A stretch of 64,000 bases of DNA from Paratrimastix pyriformis (Eukaryota > Preaxostyla > Paratrimastigidae): positions 124,001 to 188,000 of the forward strand of contig JAPMOS010000045.1 of assembly GCA_027972325.1 (NCBI GenBank), written 5' to 3'. Both the position numbers and the translations under genes were made by a program. This document shows, piece by piece, positions 41,977-64,000 of this stretch. The notes under the pieces were generated by a model. The model did not search any database, was not told the DNA's origin, and saw nothing but the letters and a program-made list of their open reading frames with translations. Every line of letters begins with the position of its first letter. Position 1 is the stretch's first letter.

Positions 41977-44900
41977 ATGAACCGTAGCGAATTCTCTCAT
42001 GTTCCCTCGCCCCCACAGCCGGGGAAAAGGGCATTGCAAGCAGCCCAAACACGCCTTGGCGATTTATCAAGCTCGGTCTGCCCTGTTCCCCAACGATGGC
42101 TCAAGGCCTATGTTTCTCTTGGCGTTTTGTAGGTTTATCTCATGACACGCAAATGCCCCCAGCCTCAGACTCAGCCTCATCTGGTTGCTTTAAAGCGGAT
42201 TTGCTGTGCCGACTTCGAAGAAGCCAATCAACTCCTTCGGGCAGGATTCGCTCTTGTCTCACTGCAGCATCCAGGCTTTCCACAATGCTTTTCTGTTTTC
42301 CTCGATCCTCCAGACCCCGATGGTTCCTTGGTTGTTTGTGTCGTGATGGAGGCATGTCGGGGTCCCTCCCTCGCAGAGATGCTTCACCAACCCTGTGAGG
42401 AGCCCTCGTTGACCCAGGACGAACGAGAGACCATCGCTGAATCACTCTTGGAAACGTTGACTTTCTTGGAGAGCAAGGGAATCATTCATAAAGACGTCAA
42501 GGTTTGTTGTCTACAGTACCCTGTTCTTTGCTCACCACCCCGCCCCCTCGCAGCCTTCCAATGTGCTCTTCCGGGTGCGCGCGCACCCCATTCTGGTCGG
42601 GCTCCTTTCTTCGCCGCACCTCTACGAGGACTATCCCCTGGGGCAAGCCGACTTTCTCGCACCCGAGGTGGCCCTGCATCCCCCACGGCCCACCCCACGA
42701 ACGCCCCTCTTCTCGGCCGCCCTGACCATCGTGGCCACCCTGGCCGGCATCGAGCTCCCTCAGGGCCTCCGTGCGACCCTGGGCGCGGGATCCGCACGTC
42801 CCTACGCGTGGGAGCTGTGCCAAGGCGGGCAGGCGGAGGCGCTGTATGCACGCGTCCGCGCCTGCCTGCAGGCGAGCGGACTCTGCCCCCGGCGGATCGA
42901 CCTGCTCGTGGCCATGTTGGCAACCAACGCCGAGGAGCGCCCAACAGCAGCCCAGGCCCTCGAACGGTGGCGGGTTCAGGCCAACACAGCCGACCCAACC
43001 CAAGAAACAGCGGTCTGTTCCTCCATCCACCGTCCCCCCCCCCCCCCCACTCTTCCTCCCATTCTTGTATCGTTGATCCATTTTTTTTCTCCTCTCCGTT
43101 CTTCTTCTGTCCATGCGCAGGTTCTCGCACCCCCTCCTACATCCCCGTCACCGCCAATAGCAACACCTCCCCCTCCCCTCCCCGTCGTTGCTCCTGGGCC
43201 TGCTGGAGCCGACCTTCCACCAACGCCGGCTGCTGACTCCCCAGCAACATCGGATATCCACACGCCCCCATCAAATGTGCCCTCCTCAACCGAAGTCCCG
43301 ATTGCGCCACCGCCCGCCCCGCAAGTCGGGTCCGCCCCTCCGCCTTCTGAGGGCGCCCCCACGGCCATCGCTTCTGCCAAGGAGCGCAAGAAGAAGCGCC
43401 GCAAGGACAAACGCGCCAAGAAGGAGAAGGGGATGGGGAACGAGTTGGAGAAGGGGGTGCCACCCGAGCCAGACCCAAACCAGCTCCTCGCCATGGCTCT
43501 CGAGCTCTTCCAGGGGCCTGAGCCCCTCTCGACGCCCGCGGATGTCCGCCAGTGCATCCGGATGAACGCCACTGTGCTGACGGCCCTCCTCAGGCGCCCC
43601 GACGGCCCCTCATACCCATACATCTTCAACATGATCGAGCGGCATGTGCGCCTCGCCGGCAGCCTTCCCGAATTCCTCGACATGGGCAACGCGCCTGTCT
43701 TGGTCCGCCTGCTGAGCGACCGGCAGCATGGCATTGAGGCAGCCCGAGTGATCGGCATCATTCTTGTGCAAGACGAGCAGTTGGCGACGCCCTTCATCGC
43801 GGCTGGGATTGTCGATGCCCTCCGCAACATCGCCGACAAGCCTGAGATGCCGCTCCTGGCGGCCCTTCTGCCGGCCTCCTCCCTGCCCGGCCTTGCGGAG
43901 ACCCTGGTGGAACTCCTGCACCAGACGCCCGTCATCTCGGCCAACTCCGAGTTTGTGTGTCACCTCTACGATGCCATTCTGCGCGGGTTGTCCGACCCGG
44001 ATGTTGCGGCCGCCTTCATCCAAGTGGGTATGATACGGCCCCTAATGGCCCACCTTGTCGCCACGGCCACCCTCCAGCCGGTTCCCATCTCGCTGACCAA
44101 ACTCCTCGCGTGCTTCGCCACTCTGGCCAAGGTCCAGGACCCATGGACCAACGCCACGCTGGCTGAGGCCGGGATTGCAAAGCCCCTGGTGGAGATGCTG
44201 CGGACCATGCCGCACAAGTCCTCGGGCTGGTCGGAGAAGGACCAGATCTTGCTTGCGCGGCTGCTGATCAGGCACTGCGATTGGGAGATGCCATCCATCG
44301 CCCGACCTTCCCACGAGGCCGGGCTGTCCGCGGCCATCCGGCAGTGCATCCTGGACCTGGACCCGCGCGCCACCTCAAACATCCTGTTTGTGGGGGTGCT
44401 CTTCGGGCTGCTCGAAGGTGTGTGGCATTCCGGGGTGACGAAGGAGGCGGCCTTCTTTGAGTCGGGCCTGCTCCAGAGAGAAATCGCGATCCTGCGCGGG
44501 ATAGCTGCGCGCGACGACGCCAACTTGATCTGGCAGAATGCCCCGACTATGTGCGGATACGGCGGATACCTCCGCGCGGCTGTGACGGGCAGCCCCGCGG
44601 CGGCCAAGGAGCTGCTGGACCTCGGGATCATCGAGAACTGCCTCGATCCGCTGCTTCGGCTGCCCCCCACCCACGACGTGGTCACCCATTACCTCATACT
44701 GACCATCTCCGCCCTCTGCGACCACATCGCCCAGACCCCGTCCTCTGGCCCCTTGACTCGGATGCGCACGGGTCAGTTGCCCGAGTCCGTCGCCGCGTGC
44801 ACCGCCAAGTCCGGGTTCGCCACCGCCCCGCTGGATGCATGCGCGGCCCTGGCCAAGGACCCGGAGTGCGCCGAACGGATGGCCCGGAGCCTGGGCCCCC

Positions 44901-45628
44901 GTGCCGTGTCGGCTCTTCGCACAGACAGCGCCTCCGCCGACCGCATTATGCAAGCACTGAGGGCCTTTATGCCGCACCCCGACGCCATGGCACATTTCCA
45001 CGACCTGGGCCAGTGCCTCGTGCAGGCCTTCCGCGAGTACGTGTCCCAGGTGGGCCCGCTTCGACCGAGCGGCACAGTCACCACCTCCATCCTGGAGGTC
45101 CTGGTGCACAGCGGCAAGGCCGTCATCCGGACCATGGTGAACGAAGGCCTCTCGGACCTCCTGACGCGCGTCCTGGCCGAACCCGCCTACTCCAGTGCCC
45201 CTGCCGACACCGGAGGGGAGCCCGGGTCCGAACCCTTTGGCGAGTGTGCTCTCATGGCCTGCGCCTTGTGTGTCATACCCGAGTTTCGGGAGCCCTTCGT
45301 CCCGCTGGCTGGCCGGGTGGTGGCCCTGATCCGACAGGCCCTCAGCCAGAAGCTCAAGACCACAGCCTTCACACTCACGGCCCTTTTGCATGGGATTCTC
45401 GCCTGCGACGGAGAGACGATTGACTGCGGGCGGGCGGGCGAGGTGATGGCGGCCGGCGTTGCGCCGCTGCTGATTCAGGTGTCGCACGAGATGCGCACCC
45501 GTGGCGACACGGAGGGCATGAAAGCAGCCACACGGATCATGGAGGCCCTCACCCAGACCGGCAACCCCGAGGCCACGGGGGCCTTCCGAGACACCCTCAC
45601 AAAACAGTCGACAGTCTTGCCCGGCTGA
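41977..45628 (+). CDS. pseudokinase-like domain plus long ARM/HEAT-like helical protein
   Basis: Four exons (41977-42075, 42133-42501, 42554-43012, 43121-45628) splice in phase (donors GTCTGC, GTTTGT, GTCTGT) to 1144 residues. N-terminal kinase fold: degenerate glycine loop RLGDLSSSVYLMTRK, VALKRI lysine, catalytic loop GIIHKDVKPSNVLF, then ILVGLLSS where DFG should be, and FLAPEVAL. Glycines of the loop and the DFG metal-binding Asp are missing, so it is probably a pseudokinase. A Pro/Ala linker and a basic stretch (ERKKKRRKDKRAKKEKG) precede about 750 residues of helical repeats (for example VLVRLLSDRQHGIEAARVIG and VVALIRQALSQKLKTTAFTL) reminiscent of ARM repeats. A scaffold role is inferred. 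The linker intron contains a poly-C tract. Confidence 0.82.
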
Positions 45629-46346
45629 GCGGGCAACGCCATCCACCACGACCGGGCGGCACCGCCTCTCCCAGCCATCACTCGCGGGTCACTTGGCCCG
45701 GGCCCCTCCGGAGTGTAACACATGGCACGACTTTCAATCTTGGACTTGTCGCTTGCGCCCTCGCAAATACCCCGCATGTTCTTCCCCCCTTCCCCCTTCC
45801 CCCCTCCCCTCCCCTCCCCCCTCCCCCCTCCCCTCCCCCCCTTCTGTCCCTGTTCGCTGATGCGGCGTTTGATTGTTCTGGAGGCGGAAGGAGAGGGGAT
45901 CTGTTGGCAGTCCGCCAAAATGAGCCGATCGAGTGATTTTGCCCACTGGGGTTCCCTCGGAAGGACCACGCCTGAGTCAACATGGTCCAGCCAACCAGCC
46001 GGACCCCCGGCCTCATGTCCCAGGTGGGTTCGTGGACTCGGGTTCTCAAGCCACGCAGTTGGGAGGAGGCCAGCAGTACCCGCTCTACATGCGCAAACGG
46101 CGCCGGGGGGGGGGGGGGGGGGCGGCCTCGGGGCCCGCAGTTTAGCAGGCGGCAGCTCTCCGCACGCCCCAACAACCACTGAGCGCCCCCGCCCCCGCCC
46201 TGGAGTGTAACGCATGTCGAGAGACACAAGTGATCTTTCTTCTTGAACTTGTCGTCGCGGCGCGCCCTCGCAAATACACAGCGTGTTCGCTGCACGGGGG
46301 CCGGATCACGACGAAGATTTTCTGTCGAGACCGAGAATGCGTCTCC
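45629..46346. other. convergent intergenic region with two diverged direct repeats
   Basis: 718 bp between converging stop codons. Two related blocks (45708-45790 and 46198-46290) share GGAGTGTAAC-CATG, CTTGTCG and GCGCCCTCGCAAATAC in the same order. A CCCCTCCC repeat (45785-45840) and a poly-G run (46107-46123) lie between them. No gene is seen. Confidence 0.6.
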
Positions 46347-48749
46347 TCAGCAGTACCCCGACCTCGAGAGCGGGTTTCTGAGGGCCCGCTCGGGCGGCTG
46401 GACGGCATGCAGCCAGAGCTCGGCCAGGGATGGCGGCTTCTTGGACAGGATGGACACCGGGACCCCATCCAGCAGGTTGGCAGCCATCCACGGGGAGCTG
46501 AGCCCGTTGCGGGCCAGACTGACCCCGCGCAGGGAGCAGTGCCCGTCCTCCCCGAGGATGCGCTCGCGGAGGCACCGCAGGGCCACGTCCCCGAAGGCCG
46601 GCGCCCCGTGGATGGCCAGCTGGACCAGAAACCGAAATCGGGCAACCAGCTCCGCAAAGGCCTGCTCGCTCGGCTGGGTGACGAGGCATTCCGCATTATC
46701 CCCGGGCGGCCGAAAGACATCCACCAGCGAGAGCGACCGCAGCCAGCTCCCGCGGAGCACCTCGAGCACGTCATCAGTGACCAGACCCGCGCAGCTCTCG
46801 GGGGCAAAGCCCGGGCCGGCTCCGGGCGGGGCCAACGGTGGTGGCGCGCCGGGATTCGCAGCCGGACTGCAGCATTCCTGGAGATGCAGGACCCGAAGGC
46901 GGCGGGCTGTCTGCAGGAAGGCCATCAGCACAGGGATCCGCACGCAGGACCGCCACAGGGCCAACGTCTCCAGGCGGGGCAGGGCCGCGCCCACGGCGGC
47001 CAAGTCGAGAGGGTCGGCCGGGCTGCCGCTCTGGAGGATGAGCACGCGCAGGCGGGGCCACCCCGAGCAGGCGGCGCACAGGCCGATCGGGCTGACGGAC
47101 ACATTATCGGTGCCGAAGACCTGCGGGGAAAAGATGGAGTGCAGAGCCGGCCTTGTGAGGCCACAACTGCCGTCATGCCATCACAAGTCATCATCGCCAT
47201 CGTCAACACCAACACCATCATCATCACCACCACCACCAACAACAACAACATCGACATCGACATCATCAACATCATCAACATCAACATCATCCAATCATCA
47301 CCATCATCACCCATCCTCGGGACGAACCTCGAGGGCGGGTGTGCCGGCGGTCAGGGCGCGAGCCTGGGGCTCGGAGATGGTGCAGAAGAGGCCCCCGGCC
47401 AGTCGCAGGTGCTCCAGCTGCCGGCATGGGCACAGGGCGGCCAGGACCGCGTCGAGCTGGGGAAACAGGCGAGCAGGCGCCGCGGATGAAGTACCGACAC
47501 GCACAAACACAAACAGCCCCGCCCCCCCGGGGGGGACGACAGGGAGGCCCAAACGCCGATCAATGAGAGCGGACATCATTCTGGCTGGGGGCGGTGTAAT
47601 TGAAGGTTCGCAGCCCGAACCGGGCCGCTTCGCAGAGGAAGGCGGGGAGGCGGGGCTGGGGGACGGGCATTTCCCCACAGCCGGCCGAGGTGAGCCACTG
47701 CACCTGCTCCAGCAGCGGACACGACCTGGCCAGGGCCGATAGCAGCTCGGCCGCCCCCGGGCCAGCCACGACGGCCAGCCGGCGCAGAGATTGAAGGGCT
47801 GGCGCGCAGGCGAGAAGCTCGAGGTTTGCAGCTCTTGAGGCAACCTGCACCGGGTGAGGGTGGTGGTGATGGGGGGGATGGGCCACATGCTCAGGAGGGA
47901 GGAGGTGGGGGGGGGGGGGGGGGGGACGGGCCGCCCACGAACCACGAGGCTCAGCTCCTCCAGCTGGGGGCAGCGCTCCTGGATGATGGCGAGGAGCGGG
48001 CCCAAACGCGCCGCCTCGGGCGCGAGGTGGAGGGACCGGAGCTCATGGGGGACGGTGCCCAGCATCTCCGGGGTGGAGTTGGCGCCGTCCAGGCGGAGGG
48101 TACGCAGAGCGGGGAAGTGGGTGAGGTTGAGGCCTTTGGTCGGCCCGCGCAGGGAGAGAGAGACCAGCCGAACCAGGTGGTGCACGGCGGACCCGTCAAG
48201 GCCGTCTGCCTCCAGCTCTTCCAACTGGGATGGTAAGGCCCCGCCCCGTTCGAGGGCGAGGGTATTGCCATGACATTTCAGACTCGTCAGTTGCCAAGGA
48301 AGGACCCGCACGTGGAGGTTACAGTGTGTGATGTCGAGCTCTTTGAGGGAGCAATACTCGAATTCCTCCATAACCCGGGAGGTGAGATGGCATCGGCGGA
48401 GAGAGAGGGCTTTCAAACTGTGCCGCAAATGGAACATGAGGAAAGTTACACACGAGTTGGTTATGTTTGCGCCTTCCAGTGTCAGTGTGAGTCTTTCCAC
48501 ATCACCCTGAACACGGATCAGGGAATTGATTGCCCAATCGTTCCAGAGTTCTTTGAAGCTGACATAATCGCAAAAGGATGACACTAATTTGTGAAAGCGG
48601 GACGATGTCTTCGAAAGGACCGCATAACCACCCAAATTTAATTGGGATTTGGTGCGCTGAAAAGGGACCCAAAAAATGAGACGCTCGAAGATTTTGAGAG
48701 TGACATCATCAGAAAGTTGGTCAAAATATGCCTGTTGATCTGTTGCCAT
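46347..48749 (-). CDS. F-box / leucine-rich repeat protein
   Basis: Four exons (47943-48749, 47575-47844, 47328-47456, 46347-47120), all phase 0, give 659 residues. The N-terminus YFDQLSDDVTLKIFERLIF ... YAVLSKTSSRFHKLV fits an F-box. LRR-like units follow: LKALSLRRCHLTSRVMEEF, SLKELDITHCNLHVRVLPW, LRTLRLDGANSTPEML, LEHLRLAGGLF, LRVLHLQECCS and WLRSLSLVDVF. The predicted role is substrate recognition for an SCF ubiquitin ligase. It shares plan and style with the gene at 8.9-11.3 kb and may be a paralogue. Donors are GTTCGT, GTCCGC and GTTCGT. Introns hold poly-C (sense) and an ATC-rich repeat at 47205-47300. Confidence 0.8.
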
Positions 48750-48859
48750 GACGGGGCCGAGACACCACACGCCCAAATGAATAATGACAGGTTGTCACAG
48801 GTGAGGCTAGAATTTTGGTTGAAGAAACTTTTTCAGCCGGCCGTTTTCTTCCAGGCGAT
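48750..48859. promoter_or_regulatory. bidirectional promoter, F-box-LRR / coiled-coil gene
   Basis: 110 bp between divergent start codons at 48749 and 48860. It includes a pyrimidine-rich stretch ending TTCTTCCAG just before the plus-strand ATG. Confidence 0.4.
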
Positions 48860-50422
48860 ATGGATCCCGCAGAAGACGAATCTCAGGGAGCCGAAGAGGC
48901 GGCTCGCGCTCGGGCAGAAGTTGCAGCCTTGGAAAAGTGCGGCCTGACATTCTTTTGCCCACAACTCCTGATTTGTTTTGTTCAGGGATCTGCCACAGTC
49001 TGGGGCTCCTGCGAGCGCCACGATGCCGTCTGGGGACTCCGAAGAGCCTCCTTTCGCCGACGGCCCTTCACAACTGAAAGGTTCGAAGCGCGATCACACT
49101 CTTTTTTTTTCTTCACTTGCGGTGTAGAACTGGAGGACCAAAACAATATGCTCCTCAACCAACTTGCTCAAACAAAAAAACAAATCGCAGATATGGAGAA
49201 GCAGATGCCCGGATACAAGCCAGAACTCGTTCCTGAAGGCACTGATCTTCGGGAGGCCCGCATTCTGGAACTTGCAAAGAAGGTCTTCACCTCTCTTCAC
49301 TGCGGTGTGCTTGAAGATTATTATTTGTGTAGAATCGCGGATTGATGGTTTCCTTCCAACGGGAGCGCGACAAGGCGGCCAGCCTCAGCAAGGTCGGTCG
49401 GCCTCCCCCCGTCCACTACTTCGGCTCACCGTTCGCCGGCAGATTTGCAAGCAACTCCAAGGGGAACTGAAAGCCATCAAAGAGAGTGGTCTGTTGATGG
49501 TTCAACTGGATCATCCCATCCACACACACACACACCCCTGCCCCCCCCCCCCCCCCCTACTCCCAGACCCCTCTGCGGCTCCCAGTGCCCAGGCCACGGA
49601 GGCTGTGTCGGTCGAGCAGGACTACAAAGACAAACTCGCCCAGGCCAACGCTCGAGTTGCCGACCGGCAGCACCAGATCCAGGCCCTGAAGAACGACCTC
49701 GCCCGACACCAGGTCTGGCTGGCGGCGTCACGACCCCCCATGACCATCTCCCTCCCGTTGGACCGGGTGGTCTGCAGCGGGCCCTTCTTCGGGAGGTTGG
49801 CGACGTACCCTTGGCCAAGGTCCTTGAGGAAGGCACGGGCGGCTGGCGGGGCCGAGCCCAGGAGATCTCGCTGCTCAAGGTCCGCCCGCCCGCCCGCCCG
49901 CCCATCTGCTGGTCCTCATCCGGCCGCTGCGTTCTTCTTCGTAGTCCCAGCTGAAGGAACTCCGCGCCCAGCCTGCATCACCCCAGGCTGCTCACACCCC
50001 ACCGACGGAGGAGGATGGGCTCCCCGCCGAAGCGGGTCCTGTGAAGGGTCTGCCTCCCCCCTGGTGAGGTCCGCTCACCCGTCCACGGCTGTGCGTTCTT
50101 CGGCTGTGCGGCGGGCCAGACTTCGACGTGGAGCACAAGCGGATCGTCTCTGCGGCCGACCGGAAGAAGGTCCAGGAGATCGAGCAGCTCCAGCGGCAGG
50201 TGCAGGACCTCGCGGCCGACCTCGCCGCCGCCAAGACCAAGAACGCCTCCCTCGTGGCCCGAACCAGGGTCTGGAGCGGAGAGGGGGAGTTGGAGGAGGG
50301 GCGGGGGCGGGGCAGTGGAGTGGATTGGCATCCAACGGAGTTGCAAGGAATGGTGAACGGCGCCTCACACTCACCCACCCACTCACCCACTCACTCGCTC
50401 CACCCACTCGCTCCACACACTG

Positions 50423-50456
<34 letters not shown>

Positions 50457-51040
50457 CCCGCGGCAGATCCTGGAGCAAGACAACGCCCAGTTGCGGCAGC
50501 GCATCGGGCAGGTGATGACCAAGACCGAGCACGACAGCGAGCTGGTGGCCACCCAGCGCGAGGCCATTGGGCTCCTCCAGAAGGAGCTCGCCCAGGCCCA
50601 GGTCCAGGCCGCCCAGGCCACGCAAGCCGCCCAGGCGGTCGCCCAGCAGCGCGGCGACAGCAACAGCCCGCCCGTCTCTGCTTCATCGCACCCGCCAAGC
50701 GCCGCCGCCTCACGGGATGTCTGTTGCTGCCCCCCGTCGGGCCCGTGGCTGGGCGGCGGGCGCCTTATCCTCGCGTCTTCTTTGCAACTGCCTGCAGGGC
50801 GCGGGGGCCTCCTTCCTCGGCGGCAACGGCGAGTCCGGGGCTGTGACCGGCGAGCCGAGCGAGATGGTGCTGCTGCAGGAGCGGCAGATCAGCCGGCAGG
50901 AGCAGATTATCCGCTCGCTGCGGGCTGAGTTGGAGGCCCTCCAGCAGGCGCCCCTCACCCCGCCTCTGCTGCCCCCAGGGATGGTCGCCGCCGCCGCATC
51001 GGCCGCCGCCGCGGCCCTCGCCCCGCAATACCATCACTAG
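48860..51040 (+). CDS. multi-exon coiled-coil protein, function unknown
   Basis: Start MDPAEDESQGAEEAARARAE at 48860. Eleven or so exons follow, nearly all helical: LEDQNNMLLNQLAQTKKQIA (49130), LMVSFQRERDKAASLSK (49340), ICKQLQGELKAIKES (49443), VEQDYKDKLAQANARVADR (49612), RALLREVGDVPLAKVLEE (49777), SQLKELRAQPASPQ (49946), RKKVQEIEQLQRQVQDLAAD (50160), NAQLRQRIGQVMTKTEHDSE (50485) and LLQERQISRQEQIIRSLRAE (50870). An Ala-rich end AAAASAAAAALAPQYHH precedes the stop at 51040. Most donors are GTCTG, GTCGG or GTTCG. The protein looks like a rod of more than 300 residues. Golgins, kinesin tails and EEA1-like tethers share this look, but no end domain allows assignment. It resembles the gene at 14.1-18.5 kb in exon style. 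Confidence 0.7.
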
Positions 51041-51326
51041 ATTCATCTCCCTTTTCACTCCTCCTTCCACCTCCAATTTGGATTGTGGCGGCTCTGCCGC
51101 TATTGGTTGTTTTGTTAATTTCGGCTCTCGCTCTCTTGCGTCGCTGGCGGGCGGGAGCGAATGTGAGCGTTCTGGTTTCGGTTTGTCTGCGAGCGCGTTT
51201 GTGCAATTGTTGCACATTCTGCGGGGCGGGAGCTCTCGGACGCAAATCGAGTCCCATCGGAAGTCCCACCGGGAGAGGCCGACTTCCGTTTTTTTCCGCG
51301 TCGCCGCGTCTTCTTCGTCCCACCTG

Positions 51327-52852
51327 ATGGCGCGCCCACTGCGTTTCTATCTGCTGATGCCGTTCGCATTCATTTTTGTTCTGGTAGTCTGGGAGGCTGT
51401 CCAGGGCTACCCACTATGGCGAATTCTGGCTTGGGCATTCCCTCAACACGAACTCATCCTTCTCATCCCTGGACTCCTCATCCCATTCGCACCTCCACTC
51501 CTCAGACTGCTCGACGAGGTTGTGGGGCATCCAATCACAAGGCTTTTTGCCCAACTTGGCTGGTTTTTGTTTGGATTTTTGTTCATCGCCCTCTGGGTAT
51601 GCATCGTTTTTGAGATCGTTTTTGCGGCGTGGCCTGCCTTCCATGAGAACTTTTCGTATGTCGGCTCCATCACCGTTACAGGGGTCGGCGTCCTCCTGTG
51701 CCTGATCGCTTTCATCAATGCACATCAGATCCGAATCGTGGAACACACCATCCGAACGTCTGGGCGCTCGTCTTTTTTTATTTCGTCTGAATTTCTGGGG
51801 GGGTAGTTCCAAGGTCAGGCGCCCTGTTCGACTGGTGCAGCTCTCGGATATCCACATCGGGTCGCGGTCGCCCTCATTCCTGAAGCGGGTCGTGGATCGG
51901 GTTAATCTGCTCAACCCCGACCTGGTCGTTGTCACGGGTGACTTCACCGATGCCCGCGGGGTCGGCCCTCGGGGTGACATCGACGGCTTCAACGAGATTC
52001 GATGCCGCGGGACCCCCACACACACTCCCCCGCTGGAGAAGAACTCCCCCGCCCCGGAGGAGTCCGCACCCCCCAAGGAGCAGGAGGCATCCGTCTATGC
52101 GGTCTTCGGTAATCACGATTTTATGAGCGGGGCAGGGCCCCTGGGAGATAGCTGCCACTCGCGTCTTCCCAAGGTCCGTGCCCCCCTGCATCATCCCATC
52201 CCTCATCCGCCGCCCCGCCGCCCCCACAGTTCTCGCTGCTTCGCGATCAAGTTGTGCGAGTGCGCATCCCCAGCCCAGCCGCATCGCCCGCACACGTGCC
52301 GAGCCCCGACCCGGGGGTGGTGCTGCAGCTGGTCGGGCTGGACGACAGAAACCGGGGTGCCGACATGGTCCGGGCCTACCGCGGCCTGCGTAACCTGCTG
52401 GATGATGACCTCTACACGGTGCTGCTCTACCACCGGCCCCATGGGGTCGAGCAAGTAGGCGCCCTGGGTGGGATCGATCTTTTCTTGGCCGGTCTGTGGG
52501 CCATCCTCATTGGGGCCCAACTCAGACAATAACCCCCAGGTCATACACACGCCGGCCAGATCTTCCCCTTCAGCCTGCTGGTCAAGATCATGTTTCCCTA
52601 CGCGGCGGGGCTCTTCCATGTGAAAGCCCCCGTTCCCGCGACCACCACGGCCGTTGGCCCGGCGTCCACCGAGACCACCCCGATCAATCCCAGCAAGCAG
52701 CTCCTTTACACGAGCCAGGGCACCGGGACATGGGGTCCCTTGCTCAGGTCTGATGATAGTGTCCGATTCCCGATTTCCAACTTGACCAAATTCCGTCGAT
52801 TAGGCTGGGAACACGAAACGAGATCACCCTCTTCAACATCGTGCCTGCTTAA
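51327..52852 (+). CDS. membrane-anchored calcineurin-like metallophosphoesterase
   Basis: Five exons (51327-51769, 51807-52173, 52230-52491, 52540-52747, 52804-52852) give 442 residues. Four N-terminal membrane segments (for example LMPFAFIFVLVVWEAV and LFAQLGWFLFGFLFIALWV) precede the phosphoesterase core. All metal-binding blocks are present: VQLSDIHIG (DxH), VVVTGDFTDA (GDxxD), VFGNHDF (GNHD), VLLYHRPHG and LAGHTHAGQIFPFSLL (GHxH, completed across a junction), then YTSQGTGTWGPLLRLGTRNE. The plan matches bacterial YkuE and metazoan TMPPE. The substrate is unknown. An acidic Pro/Glu-rich insert (PPLEKNSPAPEESAPPKEQE) lies between the second and third metal motifs. Donors are GTCTTT, GTCCGT, GTCTGT and GTCTGA. 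Confidence 0.88.
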
Positions 52853-53119
52853 CCCCATTCAGTTTTTTTTTGTGCGAACATTTTGTGGTCTTCATACCCA
52901 CCCTCACCAGGCCGAAAAGGAGTGGTACCTGAAGGTTGGTGGGCGAGGTCCGTCAGTTTGCCATTGCGGAGAAAAGGAAAAAGATACCGATCTCCGCTGC
53001 CTAAAATCCTCCTGCCTTAGCTGACCTAACCAAAAGGGTTCTCGTCACTGATCCATCTCGCTCATCGGCTCGGACCGTGTTTTTGCCTCTTGCTCTTTTG
53101 AAAAAGAGCTGCCTTATCG

Positions 53120-64000
<10,881 letters not shown>

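Noticed and set aside
44375-45649. Minus-strand open frame of 424 codons
   Set aside because: Shadow of the ARM-like exon on the plus strand; no family resemblance.
46230-47742. Plus-strand open frames of 419 and 499 codons
   Set aside because: Antisense to the F-box/LRR gene. GC-rich coding sequence gives long fortuitous antisense frames; the minus-strand reading has the LRR pattern and in-phase splice sites.

Overview
This is nuclear DNA of a GC-rich, intron-rich, gene-dense unicellular eukaryote. It carries cytosolic ribosomal protein eS21, CDC48/p97, TFIIF-beta, the signal-peptidase subunit SPC12/SPCS1, a STRIPAK scaffold (STRIP/FAR11 family), CCDC25 and TMEM86-type genes, all interrupted by short GT-AG introns (about 40-100 nt in conserved genes, over 1 kb in repeat-rich ones). 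The gene set and the cysteine-rich PSI-repeat protein fit a protist near the opisthokont/amoebozoan level. A nucleariid slime mould such as Fonticula is one possibility, but I cannot verify the species. I saw no prokaryotic operons, transposon, provirus or CRISPR array.

Layout, left to right. 1-3.6 kb: 3' part of a PSI-repeat secreted or membrane protein (minus). 3.7-8.0 kb: CCDC25 and CDC48 (plus). 8.2-11.3 kb: HDDC2-type HD phosphohydrolase (minus), head-to-head with an F-box/LRR-like gene (plus). 11.6-14.1 kb: type I membrane protein with an MRH/ATG27-like lumenal domain (minus). 14.1-18.5 kb: many-exon coiled-coil protein (plus). 18.8-20.1 kb: TMEM86/YhhN protein (minus) and eS21 (plus). 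20.3-28.1 kb: two low-complexity/coiled-coil genes (plus) flanking a short RRP7-like gene (minus). 28.2-30.8 kb: SPCS1, an unknown protein, an F-box-cyclophilin fusion and a small coiled-coil protein. 30.9-38.3 kb: STRIP scaffold. 38.8-45.6 kb: thymidine kinase, TFIIF-beta and a large pseudokinase-ARM-like protein (plus). 46.3-48.7 kb: second F-box/LRR protein (minus). 48.9-51.0 kb: coiled-coil protein. 51.3-52.9 kb: membrane metallophosphoesterase. 53.1-64 kb: ankyrin-repeat protein kinase running off the right edge.

Three themes recur. (1) 5' splice sites follow GT-pyrimidine-pyrimidine-G (GTCTG, GTCCG) instead of GTRAG. In 36 introns placed by protein homology and reading frame, position +3 is C in 31, T in 5 and never a purine. 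This suggests a changed U1 snRNA:5' splice site pairing and is the most interesting signal here. (2) Many genes sit head-to-head with only about 30-110 bp between start codons, so bidirectional promoters are the rule. (3) Introns of the larger genes are packed with micro- and minisatellites, several of which began as tandem copies of an exon edge with its splice site.

Coordinates of conserved single-copy genes were checked by exon phase. Those of low-complexity genes (14-18, 20-28, 31-38 and 53-64 kb) are approximate at some junctions.
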